This document shows positions 41,427 through 50,819 of a stretch of DNA of 64,000 nt, piece by piece (positions within the stretch are counted from its first letter, which is position 1; the number at the start of each line of letters is the position of its first letter). A model generated the notes under the pieces. That model saw nothing but the letters and a program-made list of their open reading frames with translations. It was not told the origin of the DNA and ran no database searches. The translations under genes and the position numbers were made by a program. The DNA is from Brachybacterium muris (GTDB lineage Bacteria > Actinomycetota > Actinomycetes > Actinomycetales > Dermabacteraceae): the NCBI RefSeq assembly GCF_016907455.1, contig NZ_JAFBCB010000001.1, forward strand, positions 2,790,001-2,854,000. Direction: 5' to 3'.

Positions 41427-41971
41427 GCGCGCTCCTCCTGGTCGGGGCGGGCGAGGCGACGGGCGAGCAGCAGGCCCGCCACCAGCGCCCCGATGCTGAG
41501 CAGGAGGGAGAGGGAGGCATAGACGATCGCGAGGATCGCGAAGTCGGCCCCCATCATGGCGGCGCCGTCCAGCACCGCGGCGGACATGGTGGTGAAGCCG
41601 CCGCACAGCCCGGTGCCCAGCAGGGGCTGCATCCAGGGGCGGCCGGGGCGCACCTCGAGCACCCCGGCCAGGGCGCCGAGCCCCAGGCAGCCCAGGGTGT
41701 TGGCCAGCAGCGTGGCCTCGGGCAGCTCCACCAGGGTGGGGGTCGCCAGGGACGGCATCGCCACGCCCAGCAGGTATCGCAGCAGGGCACCGAGGGCGCC
41801 GCCGGCGGCGACCAGCAGCGCCACCTTCAGCGTGGGAAGGGGTGCGTGGGTGGGGCCGGAGGTGAGGGTGTCGGCCTCCGTGTCGTCGTCCATCCGCAGC
41901 GCAGCCATCTCGACGGTGCGCATGCGGGGGTCGTCGCCGCGGGCCGGCGGGCGCTCGGAGGGGGAGGTCAC
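41423..41971 (-). CDS. crcB: fluoride efflux channel CrcB/FluC, first subunit
   Basis: 182 residues. About 45 soluble, acidic residues precede a CrcB core with GGALGALLRYLLG, LLANTLGCLGLGALAG and GTGLCGGFTTMSA. Exports fluoride as a heterodimer with the next gene. The start is uncertain: GTG 41971, ATG 41923 or ATG 41893 are all in frame and none has a good ribosome site; the core only needs the last. I see no fluoride riboswitch upstream. Confidence 0.88.
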   Translation of the reverse strand: MTSPSERPPARGDDPRMRTVEMAALRMDDDTEADTLTSGPTHAPLPTLKVALLVAAGGALGALLRYLLGVAMPSLATPTLVELPEATLLANTLGCLGLGALAGVLEVRPGRPWMQPLLGTGLCGGFTTMSAAVLDGAAMMGADFAILAIVYASLSLLLSIGALVAGLLLARRLARPDQEERA

Positions 41972-42038
41972 CGGCCCAGGGTACCGAGGTCGGCGCGCTG
42001 GAGCCGGTCAGGCTGCCGCCTGCGCACAGCGGGCGGGG

Positions 42039-43475
42039 TCAACCCCACACGAGACCCAGCGACGGGTCCTCCAGCACGGCGGAGATGTCGCGCAGAAGTT
42101 CCGCCCCCAGTGCCCCGTCGATCAGGCGGTGGTCGAAGCTCAGTGCCAGCTGGGCGACCTGGCGGGGAACCACCTGTCCGTCCACCACCCAGGGCTTCTC
42201 CTTGATCGCGCCGACGCCCAGGATCACGGACTCCCCGGGGTTCAGGATCGGGGTGCCCGAGTCGATGTTGAACACGCCGAAGTTGGTGATGGTGATGGTG
42301 CCCTCACGGGTCGCGGAGAGCGGCGTGCGGCCGGCCCTGGCCGTCTTGGCGAGCTCGTCGATCTGCTCGGCCAGCTCCCGCAGGGTCATCAGGTGGGCGT
42401 CCTTGATATTGGGCACGATCAGGCCGCGCGGGGTGGCCGCGGCGATGCCGAGGTTCACGAAGTGCTTGTAGACGATCTCGCCGGCGTCCTCGTCCCAGGA
42501 GGCGTTGACCTCGGGGTTGCGGCGGATCGCGGTCAGCAGCGCCTTGGCCACGACCACCAGGGGGCTCACCTTCACGCCCTGCCATTCGCGGGAGGCGCGC
42601 AGCTGCTGCACGATCCGCATGGCCTCGGTCATGTCGATCTCGTTGAACACCGTCACGTGCGGGGCGGTGAAGGCGGAGGCCACCATCGCCTCCGCGGTGC
42701 GCTTGCGCACCGAGCGGATCGGCACCCGGGTGGTGCGCTCGTCGCTGGTGACGCCCGCGAAGGGCTGGTGGAGGCTGGACTTCATCGCCGCGTCCAGGCC
42801 GGCGGGGGCCTGCGGGGACTCCTCGGGGAAGTACTGGCCGTCGTGCACGGTGACGGTGTCGCCGCTCATGGCGCGCTGCTGGGCGGCCAGCACGTCCTCA
42901 CGGGTGACCGTGCCATCGGGCCCGGTGGCCAGCACGTCGGCGAGCGCGATGCCGAGGTCGCGGGCGAGCTTGCGCACGGGGGGCTTGGCGAGGATCCGGT
43001 CGATGGGGACCTGGGTGTCCTCCTCCTGGGTGGTGCGGCGACGGCGGCGGCGCTGCGGGGCCGACGGGGCGCCGTAGCCGACGAGGTTCTTGGGCTGGTC
43101 CTCGTCCTTCGGCTCATCGTCCTCGGAGGCGGCCTGGGCGGTCTCCTGCGGGGTGGACTCCACGGCCTCGCCCGCGGCGGGGCTCTGCTGCGGGGCGGGG
43201 CCGCCGCTGGTGTCGACCTCGAACAGGGGGGCGCCGACGGGCACCTCCTGGCCCACGGACACCAGCACCTTGGTGACGGTGCCGGCGACGTGGCTGGGCA
43301 GTTCGACGGCGCTCTTGGCGGTCTCCACCTCGATCACCGCGTCGTTGATGGCGACGGTGTCGCCGACGGCCACCTTGATGTCGACGATCTCGGCCTCGGT
43401 GAGGCCCTCACCGGGGTCGGTGAGGTTGATCCGCACGATGCTACCGGTGGCCTGGGGGTCGGTGGGCTCAGCCAT
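42039..43475 (-). CDS. bkdC: 2-oxoacid dehydrogenase E2 (dihydrolipoamide acyltransferase)
   Basis: 478 residues. The lipoyl domain is 12-88 with Lys54 in VETAKSAVEL; an acidic/Pro linker carries RRRRR; the E3-binding domain is about 165-200 (KPPVRKLARDLGIALADVLATGPDGTVTREDVL). The catalytic core ends with SFDHRLIDGALGAELLRDI (His and Asp of the active site). Transfers an acyl group from the lipoyl arm to CoA. It has its own AAGGA ribosome site 30 bases after E1 beta. Gene context suits the branched-chain 2-oxoacid complex, but a pyruvate complex cannot be excluded. Confidence 0.92.
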   Translation of the reverse strand: MAEPTDPQATGSIVRINLTDPGEGLTEAEIVDIKVAVGDTVAINDAVIEVETAKSAVELPSHVAGTVTKVLVSVGQEVPVGAPLFEVDTSGGPAPQQSPAAGEAVESTPQETAQAASEDDEPKDEDQPKNLVGYGAPSAPQRRRRRRTTQEEDTQVPIDRILAKPPVRKLARDLGIALADVLATGPDGTVTREDVLAAQQRAMSGDTVTVHDGQYFPEESPQAPAGLDAAMKSSLHQPFAGVTSDERTTRVPIRSVRKRTAEAMVASAFTAPHVTVFNEIDMTEAMRIVQQLRASREWQGVKVSPLVVVAKALLTAIRRNPEVNASWDEDAGEIVYKHFVNLGIAAATPRGLIVPNIKDAHLMTLRELAEQIDELAKTARAGRTPLSATREGTITITNFGVFNIDSGTPILNPGESVILGVGAIKEKPWVVDGQVVPRQVAQLALSFDHRLIDGALGAELLRDISAVLEDPSLGLVWG

Positions 43476-43505
43476 GGGGTGATCCTTCCACAGGGGTGGG
43501 TGCGC

Positions 43506-44495
43506 TCAGTGTGCGAGGACGCGGTCCACCGCGTCCAGCACCCGGTCGAGGTCGGGCAGGTAGGCGTGCTCCATGCGGGCCGGTGGGTAGGGGGTGTGGT
43601 AGCCGCCAACCCGCAGCACGGGGGCTTCGAGGTGGTAGAAGCACTCCTCGGCCACGCGCGCGGCAATCTCCCCGCCGAGACCACCGACGACGGGCGCCTC
43701 GTGCACGATGACGAGGCGGCCGGTGCGCTTCACGGACTCGTAGATCGTGGGCAGGTCCAGGGGTGCCAGGGAGCGGGCGTCGATCACCTCGAGGTCCACG
43801 CCGTCGGCCGCGGCGGCCTCGGCGCTCTCCAGGGCCAGGGGCACGCTGGGGCCCCAGGCGAGCAGCGTGGCGTCGGTGCCGGGGCGGGCCACGGCTGCCT
43901 GCCACGGGGGCAGCTCGGGGCGGTGGTCGGGGTCCACGTCGCCCTTGACCCAGTAGCGGCGCTTGGGCTCCAGCATGATCACCGGGTCGTCGCTCTCGAT
44001 GGCCTGGCGGGTCATCCAGTAGGCGTCCTGGCTGGTGGCGGGGGCCAGGATGCGCAGCCCGGCGGTGTGGGCGAACAGCGCCTCGGGGCTCTCGGAATGG
44101 TGCTCCACCGCGCCGATGCCGCCGCCGTGGGGGATGCGGATCACGATCGGCATGCTCACGGCGCCCTGGGTGCGGTAGTGCATCTTGGCGACCTGGGTGG
44201 TGATCTGGTTGAAGGCGGGGAACACGAAGCCGTCGAACTGGATCTCCACCACGGGCCGGTAGCCGCGGTAGGCCAGGCCCACGGCGGTGCCGACGATGCC
44301 GGCCTCGGCCAGGGGGGTGTCCACCACGCGCTGGGAGCCGAACTCGGCGTGCAGGCCGTCGGTGACGCGGAAGACGCCGCCCAGCACGCCCACGTCCTCC
44401 CCCATGATCAGCACGCGGTCGTCGGCGTGCATGGCGTCGCGCAGGCCGGCGGTGATGGCCTTGGCGATCGGCAGGGTGCTGGAGGTGGTGCTCAT
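43506..44495 (-). CDS. bkdB: 2-oxoacid dehydrogenase E1 beta subunit
   Basis: 329 residues. Transketolase-like pyrimidine domain with MGEDVGVLGGVFRVTDGL, VDTPLAEAGIVGTAVGLAYRG and HSESPEALFAHTAGL; the C-terminal transketolase domain has VIDARSLAPLD. With E1 alpha it decarboxylates the 2-oxoacid using thiamine diphosphate. ATG 44495 overlaps the E1 alpha stop by four bases; a long upstream open frame is a shadow. Confidence 0.94.
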   Translation of the reverse strand: MSTTSSTLPIAKAITAGLRDAMHADDRVLIMGEDVGVLGGVFRVTDGLHAEFGSQRVVDTPLAEAGIVGTAVGLAYRGYRPVVEIQFDGFVFPAFNQITTQVAKMHYRTQGAVSMPIVIRIPHGGGIGAVEHHSESPEALFAHTAGLRILAPATSQDAYWMTRQAIESDDPVIMLEPKRRYWVKGDVDPDHRPELPPWQAAVARPGTDATLLAWGPSVPLALESAEAAAADGVDLEVIDARSLAPLDLPTIYESVKRTGRLVIVHEAPVVGGLGGEIAARVAEECFYHLEAPVLRVGGYHTPYPPARMEHAYLPDLDRVLDAVDRVLAH

Positions 44496-45676
44496 CGGCC
44501 GGTCCCCTCGTCGGTCTCGAACTGGGCGGCGTACCGCAGGTACTGCTCCCGTTCGCGCTCCACCACCGGGTGGGGCTCTGTGTACACGTGGTCGAACATG
44601 GCGATCGGGTCCGGGTCGGGCATGTCGTGGATGAAGTGGTGCAGGCGCATGGCGAGGTCGTGGGCCTCCTCGTCGCAGGCCTTCACGAAGTCCTCGTCGA
44701 TCTGGTCCAGCTGCTCGAGGTGGAGGCGCAGGCGCAGGATCGGGTCCTTCTCGCCCCACTCCTGCTCCTCCTGGCTGCTGCGGTAGCGGGAGGCGTCGTC
44801 GCTGGTGGTGTGGGCGGCCATGCGGTAGGTCATGGCCTCGATGAAGCGGGGGCCCTGGCCAGCGCGGGCGGAGTCCATCGCCGAGCGCACGGCAGCCAGC
44901 ACGGCCAGCACGTCGTTGCCGTCCACGCGGATCGAGGGGATACCCCAACCGCGGGAGCGCTGGGCCAGCGGCACGCGGGTCTGCACGGATGTGGGCACGG
45001 AGATCGCCCACTGGTTGTTCTGGGTGTAGAACACCACCGGCGCCTGGAAGGAGGCGGCGAAGGTGAAGGACTCGGAGACCTCGCCCTCGCTGGAGGCGCC
45101 GTCGCCGAACAGGGCCAGCACCGCGGTGTCGGTCTCGAGGTCGCCGGTACCGACAACGCCGTCGCGCTGCAGGCCCATCGCGTAGCCCACGGAGTGGGGC
45201 GCCTGGGAGCCCAGCACGATCATGTACGGGTGGGTGCGCAGCTCGTAGGGGTCCCAGCCGCAGTGGGAGATCCCCCGGTACATCTCCAGCAGTCGCATCG
45301 GCTCGATGCCGCGCGCCCAGGCCACGCCGTGCTCGCGGTAGGTGGGCACCAGGTAGTCCTGGGTCCTGGCCGCGTGGCCGGCGCCGATCTGGGCGGCCTC
45401 CTGGCCGAGCGCACTGGCCCACAGGCCCAGCTGGCCCTGGCGCTGCAGGGAGGTGGCCTCGAGATCCGCCGCGCGGATCATCACCATGTCGCGGTAGTAG
45501 CCGCGCAGGCGCTCCGGGGAGGCGAGATCCGCACCGGCACCGTTCACGGCGGCGCCGTCACCTGCCAGGACGGCATCGAACTCCTCGTGCGGGGTGCGGG
45601 TGCCGTCGGGCCCCAGGAGCTGGATCATCGGCTCCTGGTCGGCGACGGAGGGGATGGTCGTCGAGAACGCGCTCAC
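44492..45676 (-). CDS. bkdA: 2-oxoacid dehydrogenase E1 alpha subunit
   Basis: 394 residues. The thiamine diphosphate motif is GDGASSEGEVSES...NNQWAIS; YRMAAHTTSDDASRYR is the phosphorylation-loop region of BCKDH/PDH E1 alpha, and YREHGVAWARGIEP is conserved. GTG 45676 lies six bases after a -10 TACGAT (minus strand), so the mRNA is probably leaderless. First gene of the E1a-E1b-E2 operon; no E3 gene is nearby, so it must use a shared lipoamide dehydrogenase. Confidence 0.93.
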   Translation of the reverse strand: MSAFSTTIPSVADQEPMIQLLGPDGTRTPHEEFDAVLAGDGAAVNGAGADLASPERLRGYYRDMVMIRAADLEATSLQRQGQLGLWASALGQEAAQIGAGHAARTQDYLVPTYREHGVAWARGIEPMRLLEMYRGISHCGWDPYELRTHPYMIVLGSQAPHSVGYAMGLQRDGVVGTGDLETDTAVLALFGDGASSEGEVSESFTFAASFQAPVVFYTQNNQWAISVPTSVQTRVPLAQRSRGWGIPSIRVDGNDVLAVLAAVRSAMDSARAGQGPRFIEAMTYRMAAHTTSDDASRYRSSQEEQEWGEKDPILRLRLHLEQLDQIDEDFVKACDEEAHDLAMRLHHFIHDMPDPDPIAMFDHVYTEPHPVVEREREQYLRYAAQFETDEGTGR

Positions 45677-45682
45677 GACGGA

Positions 45683-45706
45683 ATCGTAACCTACGGTTCC
45701 GTAGGT
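45683..45706 (-). promoter_or_regulatory. promoter and perfect palindromic operator of the bkd operon
   Basis: ACCTACGGTTCCGTAGGT (45689-45706) has two perfect 8-bp arms around TT, the size and style of a TetR-family operator. On the minus strand it is followed by TTACGAT (-10 TACGAT, 45683-45688) six bases before the GTG. A protein bound here would cover the -35 region. No TetR gene is adjacent. Confidence 0.7.
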
Positions 45707-45722
45707 ATGAAGGCGGTGTGCC

Positions 45723-47012
45723 TCACTCGGCGACGGTTCCCTTCCTCGCCTCCTGCTCGGCGAACAGAGCGTCGAGGTCCAGGGGCTCCTGATCAGCGTC
45801 CAGGTCCTGCACCGGCAGCGGGCAGTCGCCCAGGTCGTTGATCGGCAGGCGCTCGCCGCCGCGGTTCATCGACTGGTGGGCGATCACCCCGGGCAGGGTG
45901 TAACGGGCGGCCTGCCAGGCGTTGACCATCGGCTGCATGCCGTCGACCACGGCGCGGGCGAAGTCGTCCACCAGGAAGTGGTGGGCACCCTCGTGGCCGT
46001 TGGGCTTGCCCTGGAACTCCTTGGGCAGGCGGGCCTGGTTGTGGGCTGAGGCGGCGCCGGCCACGAAGGCGTCGCGCAGCGCCGGGGACACATCGGCCAG
46101 GCGCGGATCGTCCAGGCTCATGGTGGCATCGGTGCTGATCAGGTCGGTCACCTCCAGCACGCGCTCCTTGTCGTGCCAGTAGGTCACCTCGATGGTCTCC
46201 TCGAAGGAGGAGTCCTCACCGAAGAAGCGGAAGCGGGACTCGCGCTTGTGGGAGGGGTAGCCCACGCGGCGCAGCTCGTTGGTGCGGAAGGCGCCGCCGT
46301 TGTCCATCTCGAACAGGGCGAAGGCATTGGAGACGTCGTTGCCGAACATCGAGACGTCCTTGTCGAACACGCCATCACCGCGGGTGTCGGGCCGGCCGAT
46401 CGCCGAGACGGACACGGCGTGGTTGGGTATCACGCCCAGGATGCCGCCGATGGAGTGGGTGGGGTACAGCAGGGGCGGGTAGGAGGCGGTGGACTTCCAC
46501 TGCTCGCCGCCGGAGTACTTATAGGCGTCGTAGAACCCCAGGTCCATGTCGTGCACGTAGTCGCCCTCGGCGTAGAACACCTCGCCGAACACGCCCTGCC
46601 GGTACAGGCGGCGGGCCAGCACCACGGCGGCGTTGTACTGGCTGGTCTCGCCCATCATGTACACCAGCCCGGTGCGCTCCACCTCCTCGGTGATCTGCCG
46701 GATCTCCTCCTCCTCGATGGCCATGGGCACCGCGGAGTACACGTGCTTGCCGGCTCGCAGGGCCATCAGGGCGTGCTCGCCGTGGGTCCAGCGCTGGGTG
46801 AAGATCGCCACCGCGTCCACGTCCGAGGCCAGCAGGTCCTCGATGGTGTCGAAGCGCCCGGCGAACGGCACACCGCGTGCTTCGACGGCGTCGATCCGCT
46901 CGGGGATGGAGTCCACCGCGTACAGGGCGTCGATCTCGGGGTGAGCGGCGAACAGCTCCGCGAAGTGCGAGCCGAACTGGCCGATGCCGACGATGCCGAG
47001 GGTGAACGTCAT
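45723..47012 (-). CDS. Gfo/Idh/MocA family oxidoreductase
   Basis: 429 residues. The N-terminal NAD(P) Rossmann fold has GIVGIGQFGSHFAELF and AVDSIPERIDAV, then the family Lys region GKHVYSAVPMAIEEEE (usual EKP replaced by VPM). A long C-terminal domain contains GHEGAHHFLVDDFARAVVDG and TLPGVIAHQSMNRGG. The start is fixed by AGGAG seven bases upstream. It is the most downstream gene of the minus-strand catabolic series; probably oxidises a sugar or sugar acid. The lack of the usual catalytic Lys-Pro is notable. Confidence 0.85.
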   Translation of the reverse strand: MTFTLGIVGIGQFGSHFAELFAAHPEIDALYAVDSIPERIDAVEARGVPFAGRFDTIEDLLASDVDAVAIFTQRWTHGEHALMALRAGKHVYSAVPMAIEEEEIRQITEEVERTGLVYMMGETSQYNAAVVLARRLYRQGVFGEVFYAEGDYVHDMDLGFYDAYKYSGGEQWKSTASYPPLLYPTHSIGGILGVIPNHAVSVSAIGRPDTRGDGVFDKDVSMFGNDVSNAFALFEMDNGGAFRTNELRRVGYPSHKRESRFRFFGEDSSFEETIEVTYWHDKERVLEVTDLISTDATMSLDDPRLADVSPALRDAFVAGAASAHNQARLPKEFQGKPNGHEGAHHFLVDDFARAVVDGMQPMVNAWQAARYTLPGVIAHQSMNRGGERLPINDLGDCPLPVQDLDADQEPLDLDALFAEQEARKGTVAE

Positions 47013-47176
47013 GGAAGGCTCCTGAGCTGGAAGAACGACGAAGTGGGGGCGGGGCTGCGGGGCTTGGGCACGGCCACGCGGCACCGGGCGGGTGGTTGCG
47101 GACCAGCCTAGTGATCGTCCCGGGCCGACACGCCACGAGCGTCCCCCGGGATGGCCGGCGGCATCCGGTCCGGGGG

Positions 47177-48499
47177 TCAGATCCTCCGCCAGCGGCCGTT
47201 GCGGAGCACCTCGCGCCACGGCGGGACCACCTGCCCGCGGGCAGCCATGCGGCGGCGCAGGTTGCGGCGGCACACCAGCATCCCGGTGATCCCGGCGAGG
47301 ATCAGCGGGATCTGCACCGCGAAGGCGATGCGGAAGGCCTCCAGGTCGTAGGCACCGTCGGGACGCAGGGCGTCCAGCACCAGGCCGATCACCAGGATCG
47401 CCACCAGGCCGCCGACGAAACCGCCCATGATCACCACACCGGTCGCGGTGCCCAGGCGGTGCCGGGCCAGGTCCGTGCGCGGGAAGTCGAAGCCCACGTT
47501 GGAACCGGGACCGCCGATCGCCAGGCCTGCCACCAGCACGATCAGCAGCCACATAGGGGCGGGTCCCGGCCAGAGCACCAGGGCGATCAGCGGAACCAGG
47601 ATGGTGGCGATGATCAGCAGCACCAGGGTGGAGCGGCGCAGCGGGTGGCGCTGGGTGAGCGCGCCGATCACGGGCCCGGAGACGATGCCTGCGAGCACCA
47701 GGACCGTCATCACCCCGGATGCCACCGGCAGCGGCAGCCGCTCCCCCGCCGTGAGGTACGGGAACCCCCACATCATGGAGAACGCGATCCCGGGGAACCC
47801 GGAGGTGAGATGGGTGAAGAATCCGAGCTGGGTGGCGGGGTGGCGGAGGATGCGTCCCAGCACCAGGGGGATGCGCCGAAGGTCCTGCTTCACGGTGGGG
47901 CGGCGCGTCCCAGGTGGGGTGGCTCGAACCAGGAGAAGTGCCAGCAGCGCTCCGCAGGCCGCCACCCCGGCAGAGGCGGTGAAGGCCGGGGCCCACCCGT
48001 GCAGGGACAGGATCATCACGAAAGGCACGGCGGAGGCGATCTGCCCCACCTGGCCCAGGATCCCGGTGAGCTGGGTGAGGATCGGGACCCGGGCGGCGGG
48101 GAACCAGGCCGGCACCAGGCGGATGGCACTGGAGAACGTGAGGGCGTCCCCCGCGCCCACCACCACTCGCGCCAGGATCGCCACGGTGACGGTGTCGGCG
48201 TGGGCCAGCAGCAGCTGACCGGCGGCCATCAGCACTGCGCCGGCGGTGAGCGTGACCCGGGAGCCGTACCGGTCCAGCAGCAGGCCGGCCGGGACCTGCG
48301 CCAGCGCATACACCAGCAGCTGCACCACCACGAAGGTGGAGACGATGGTGGCGGAGGCGCCGAAGCGCTCGGTGGCGTCAAGTCCGGCCACGCCCATGGT
48401 GGTGCGCTGGAGCACTGCCGAGGCGTAGGCGAGCACCGCCGCGATCCACACCGCGTAGGCCCGCGAGCCTCCCAGACGTGGCGCGTTGACGCTGCTCAT
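47177..48499 (-). CDS. MFS transporter
   Basis: 440 residues, 12 membrane helices. The MFS loop motif LLLDRYGSR follows helix 2; VVGAGDALTFSSAIRLVPAWFP and a second-half repeat are visible. The start is fixed by AAGGAGGAG nine bases upstream of ATG 48499. The 164 bases downstream, to the Gfo/Idh start, show no gene or clear promoter. The substrate is unknown; the cluster suggests an intermediate or product of the local pathway. Confidence 0.85.
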   Translation of the reverse strand: MSSVNAPRLGGSRAYAVWIAAVLAYASAVLQRTTMGVAGLDATERFGASATIVSTFVVVQLLVYALAQVPAGLLLDRYGSRVTLTAGAVLMAAGQLLLAHADTVTVAILARVVVGAGDALTFSSAIRLVPAWFPAARVPILTQLTGILGQVGQIASAVPFVMILSLHGWAPAFTASAGVAACGALLALLLVRATPPGTRRPTVKQDLRRIPLVLGRILRHPATQLGFFTHLTSGFPGIAFSMMWGFPYLTAGERLPLPVASGVMTVLVLAGIVSGPVIGALTQRHPLRRSTLVLLIIATILVPLIALVLWPGPAPMWLLIVLVAGLAIGGPGSNVGFDFPRTDLARHRLGTATGVVIMGGFVGGLVAILVIGLVLDALRPDGAYDLEAFRIAFAVQIPLILAGITGMLVCRRNLRRRMAARGQVVPPWREVLRNGRWRRI

Positions 48500-48617
48500 C
48501 CGCTCTGCTCCTCCTTCGATCCGGCTCGGTCCTGCTGGCCCGCCGCCAGGAGGGTACGCCCAAGGGCCGCTCGGGGCGTACCGGCCCCAGTGGGTTGCCG
48601 TGGGCCGTCGGCGCCTC

Positions 48618-49763
48618 TCAGGCCTGCGCGTCGCGCTCACGCCACTGGCCGCAGATGTCGATCAGCAGGTCGTTGGCCTCCTGCTCGGCGATGGTGGCAC
48701 GCACACCGTCCACCCCATAGGCCCGCAGCACCAAGCCGCGCTGCTCGGCGAAGGCGGCGAACTCGCCGCTGCGCTCGGCCATCGGGAAGTACAGGAAGTT
48801 GCCCTGCGAGCGCGGCAGGTCCCACCCGTCGGCGGCCAGGGCGCCCTGCACGCGATCGCGTTCGGCGCGCAGAGCATCGGCCCGTCGGTCGAGCTCCTCG
48901 AGCACCTCTGGCCGCAAGCAGGCCAGGGCGGCGGCCTGCGCAGGAGCGCTGGTGCCGAAGGGGATGGTGACGGCGGTGAGGGCTCGGGCCAGGCGCGGGT
49001 GAGCGATCGCGTAGCCGATCCGCAGGCCGGCCAGGCCCTGCAGCTTCGAGAAGGTGCGCAGCAGCACCACGTTGGCGTGCTCGCGAAACAGCGCGGTGGT
49101 GTCGGCGACGGTGGCGGGCTCGTGGAACTCGCGGTACGCCTCGTCGATGGCGACCACGACGTCCTCGGGCACCCGGCGTAGGAAGTCGGCGAGCGCCTCG
49201 TGGCTCAGAGCCGTCCCGGTGGGGTTGTTCGGGGTGCACAGCAGCACAAGCCGGGTCCGGTGAGTGATCGCCGCAGCCATCGCCGGCAGGTCGTGCTCGT
49301 GGCTCGCGGTCAGCGGCACGCGGACGCTGTTGCCGCCCTGGGCGCCGACGATGATCGGGTACGCCTCGAAGGACCGCCACGGGTAGACCACCTCGTCGCC
49401 CGGGTCGACGACGGCCCGCACCAGGTCGGCGATGACGGCGGTGGAGCCGGTGGAGACGCAGATCTGCTGCGGGTCGACGTCGTGCCGGGCGGCGAGCGCC
49501 TCGCGCAGGGCGAGCACGCCCATGTCCGGGTAACGGTTGCTGGTCGCCAGCGCCTCAGTCGCCGCCTCGACGACCGCGGGGATCGGGGCATAGGGCGACT
49601 CGTTGGAGGAGACCTTGAAGCGGCGTCGGCCGTCGTCCACGGACGGCTTCCCGGCGATGTAGGCGGGCAGCGCCTCGAGGCAGGCGCGGGTGCGGATCCG
49701 CTCTACGGGGGCCAGCGGGTCGGCGGCGGGCTGGTACTGGTCGGGGGCGCTGGTCTCGTTCAT
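48618..49763 (-). CDS. aromatic aminotransferase / histidinol-phosphate aminotransferase-like (Pat/HisC2)
   Basis: 381-residue fold-type I PLP enzyme. The PLP lysine is Lys240 (RTFSKLQGLAGLRIGYA); other marks are SSNESPYAPIPAV, NRYPDMG, VYPWRSFEAYP, CTPNNPTGTAL and DEAYREF. The closest pattern I know is the actinobacterial Pat (phenylalanine-type) aminotransferase. Its place between catabolic genes suggests it may act on a pathway amino compound instead of in His or Phe synthesis. ATG 49763, gap of 68 bases to the dehydrogenase gene. Confidence 0.87.
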   Translation of the reverse strand: MNETSAPDQYQPAADPLAPVERIRTRACLEALPAYIAGKPSVDDGRRRFKVSSNESPYAPIPAVVEAATEALATSNRYPDMGVLALREALAARHDVDPQQICVSTGSTAVIADLVRAVVDPGDEVVYPWRSFEAYPIIVGAQGGNSVRVPLTASHEHDLPAMAAAITHRTRLVLLCTPNNPTGTALSHEALADFLRRVPEDVVVAIDEAYREFHEPATVADTTALFREHANVVLLRTFSKLQGLAGLRIGYAIAHPRLARALTAVTIPFGTSAPAQAAALACLRPEVLEELDRRADALRAERDRVQGALAADGWDLPRSQGNFLYFPMAERSGEFAAFAEQRGLVLRAYGVDGVRATIAEQEANDLLIDICGQWRERDAQA

Positions 49764-49831
49764 GCCGACAGGGTAGGGCGCGGCCGGCCGACGGGACCGG
49801 GCCGTCCGCCGTGCACCGACGTGCGCGCGGG

Positions 49832-50818
49832 TCAGCTCAGCTGCTCGACCGTGGCGGGATCCACGCGATGGCTCACGTCTCTACCGTGCAGGAAGCGCTC
49901 CGTCTCGTCGACGGCGGTGTCGCCCATCTCCCAGCGAGCTTCTCGCGTCGCCCCGGCCACATGGGGGGCGAGCAGCACGTTCGGGAGTCCGTACAGGGGC
50001 GAGTCGGCGGGCAGCGGCTCCTGGTCGAACACGTCGAGGCCGGCGCGCAGGCGGCCGGCGACGAGCTCGGCCTCGAGCGCCGCGGCGTCGACGATCGCGG
50101 CCCGGGCCGTGTTGAGCACGATGCCGCCGTCCGGGACGAGGGCGAGCTCCCGGGCTCCGATCATGCCGCGGGTCTCCGGGGTGACCGGCGCGTGGAGCGC
50201 GACGACCGGGTGGGCCATCGCCTCCTCGAGCCCGACCATGCGCACGCCGAGCTGCTCAGCGCGCTCGGCGGAGATGTAGGGGTCGTAGGCAACGATGTCG
50301 GTGCATCCCAGGCCCTGCAGCATGCGCAGATGCCACAGGCCCACGCGGCTCAGGCCGATGAGGCCGTGGCCCACGGCGTGGATCGCCGTCCCGTACTCGG
50401 GCTGCCGGCTCGCGGTGTAGTCGCGGGTGGTCTGCATGCCGCGGTCGTAGGTGTGGGCCTCGCGCAGCAGCATGAGCTCCATCGTGAGGGCGAACTCGGC
50501 GACAGCACGGGCCATCGGATCGCTGCCGGCCTGGGTCACGGTCACTTCGGAGGCGAAGACCTCCGGCCCAAGGGCGTCCCGCCAGGTGCCAGAGGTGTGC
50601 ACGATCAGCCGCAGGCGGTCCCCGTTGACGCGGGCCAGATGCGGGGTGTCCCAGCCTGTCAGCAGCACATCGGTGGTCGAGAACAGATCCTCCGGGAGCG
50701 CGGTGGCGTCCTCCGGGAGCACGGTGACCTCACCGAGCGCGCACAGTCGCGCCCAGGCACTGTCGGTGAACAGCACGCGTCGGTGCCGGGCGGGGATGGC
50801 GACATGGATGGCGGTCAT
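49832..50818 (-). CDS. D-isomer specific 2-hydroxyacid dehydrogenase
   Basis: 328 residues. The nucleotide fold GHGLIGLSRVG has Ser where most members have the second Gly of GxGxxG. The catalytic triad is visible as Arg in LNTARAAIVD, Glu in DVFDQEPLP and His in APHVAGAT. Reduces a 2-oxoacid or oxidises a D-2-hydroxyacid with NAD(P). ATG 50818 follows the upstream Gfo/Idh stop after one base, so it is in the same operon. Substrate unknown. Confidence 0.88.
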   Translation of the reverse strand: MTAIHVAIPARHRRVLFTDSAWARLCALGEVTVLPEDATALPEDLFSTTDVLLTGWDTPHLARVNGDRLRLIVHTSGTWRDALGPEVFASEVTVTQAGSDPMARAVAEFALTMELMLLREAHTYDRGMQTTRDYTASRQPEYGTAIHAVGHGLIGLSRVGLWHLRMLQGLGCTDIVAYDPYISAERAEQLGVRMVGLEEAMAHPVVALHAPVTPETRGMIGARELALVPDGGIVLNTARAAIVDAAALEAELVAGRLRAGLDVFDQEPLPADSPLYGLPNVLLAPHVAGATREARWEMGDTAVDETERFLHGRDVSHRVDPATVEQLS

Positions 50819-50819
50819 C

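Noticed and set aside
41972-42038. fluoride riboswitch upstream of crcB
   Set aside because: The gap is 67 bases and lacks the GATGG...pseudoknot pattern of crcB-motif RNA.
41556-44786. 1076-codon open frame on the plus strand
   Set aside because: It is antisense to crcB and the bkd genes, rich in Gly/His/Val from GC-skewed third positions, and has no domain. The minus-strand genes there are certain.
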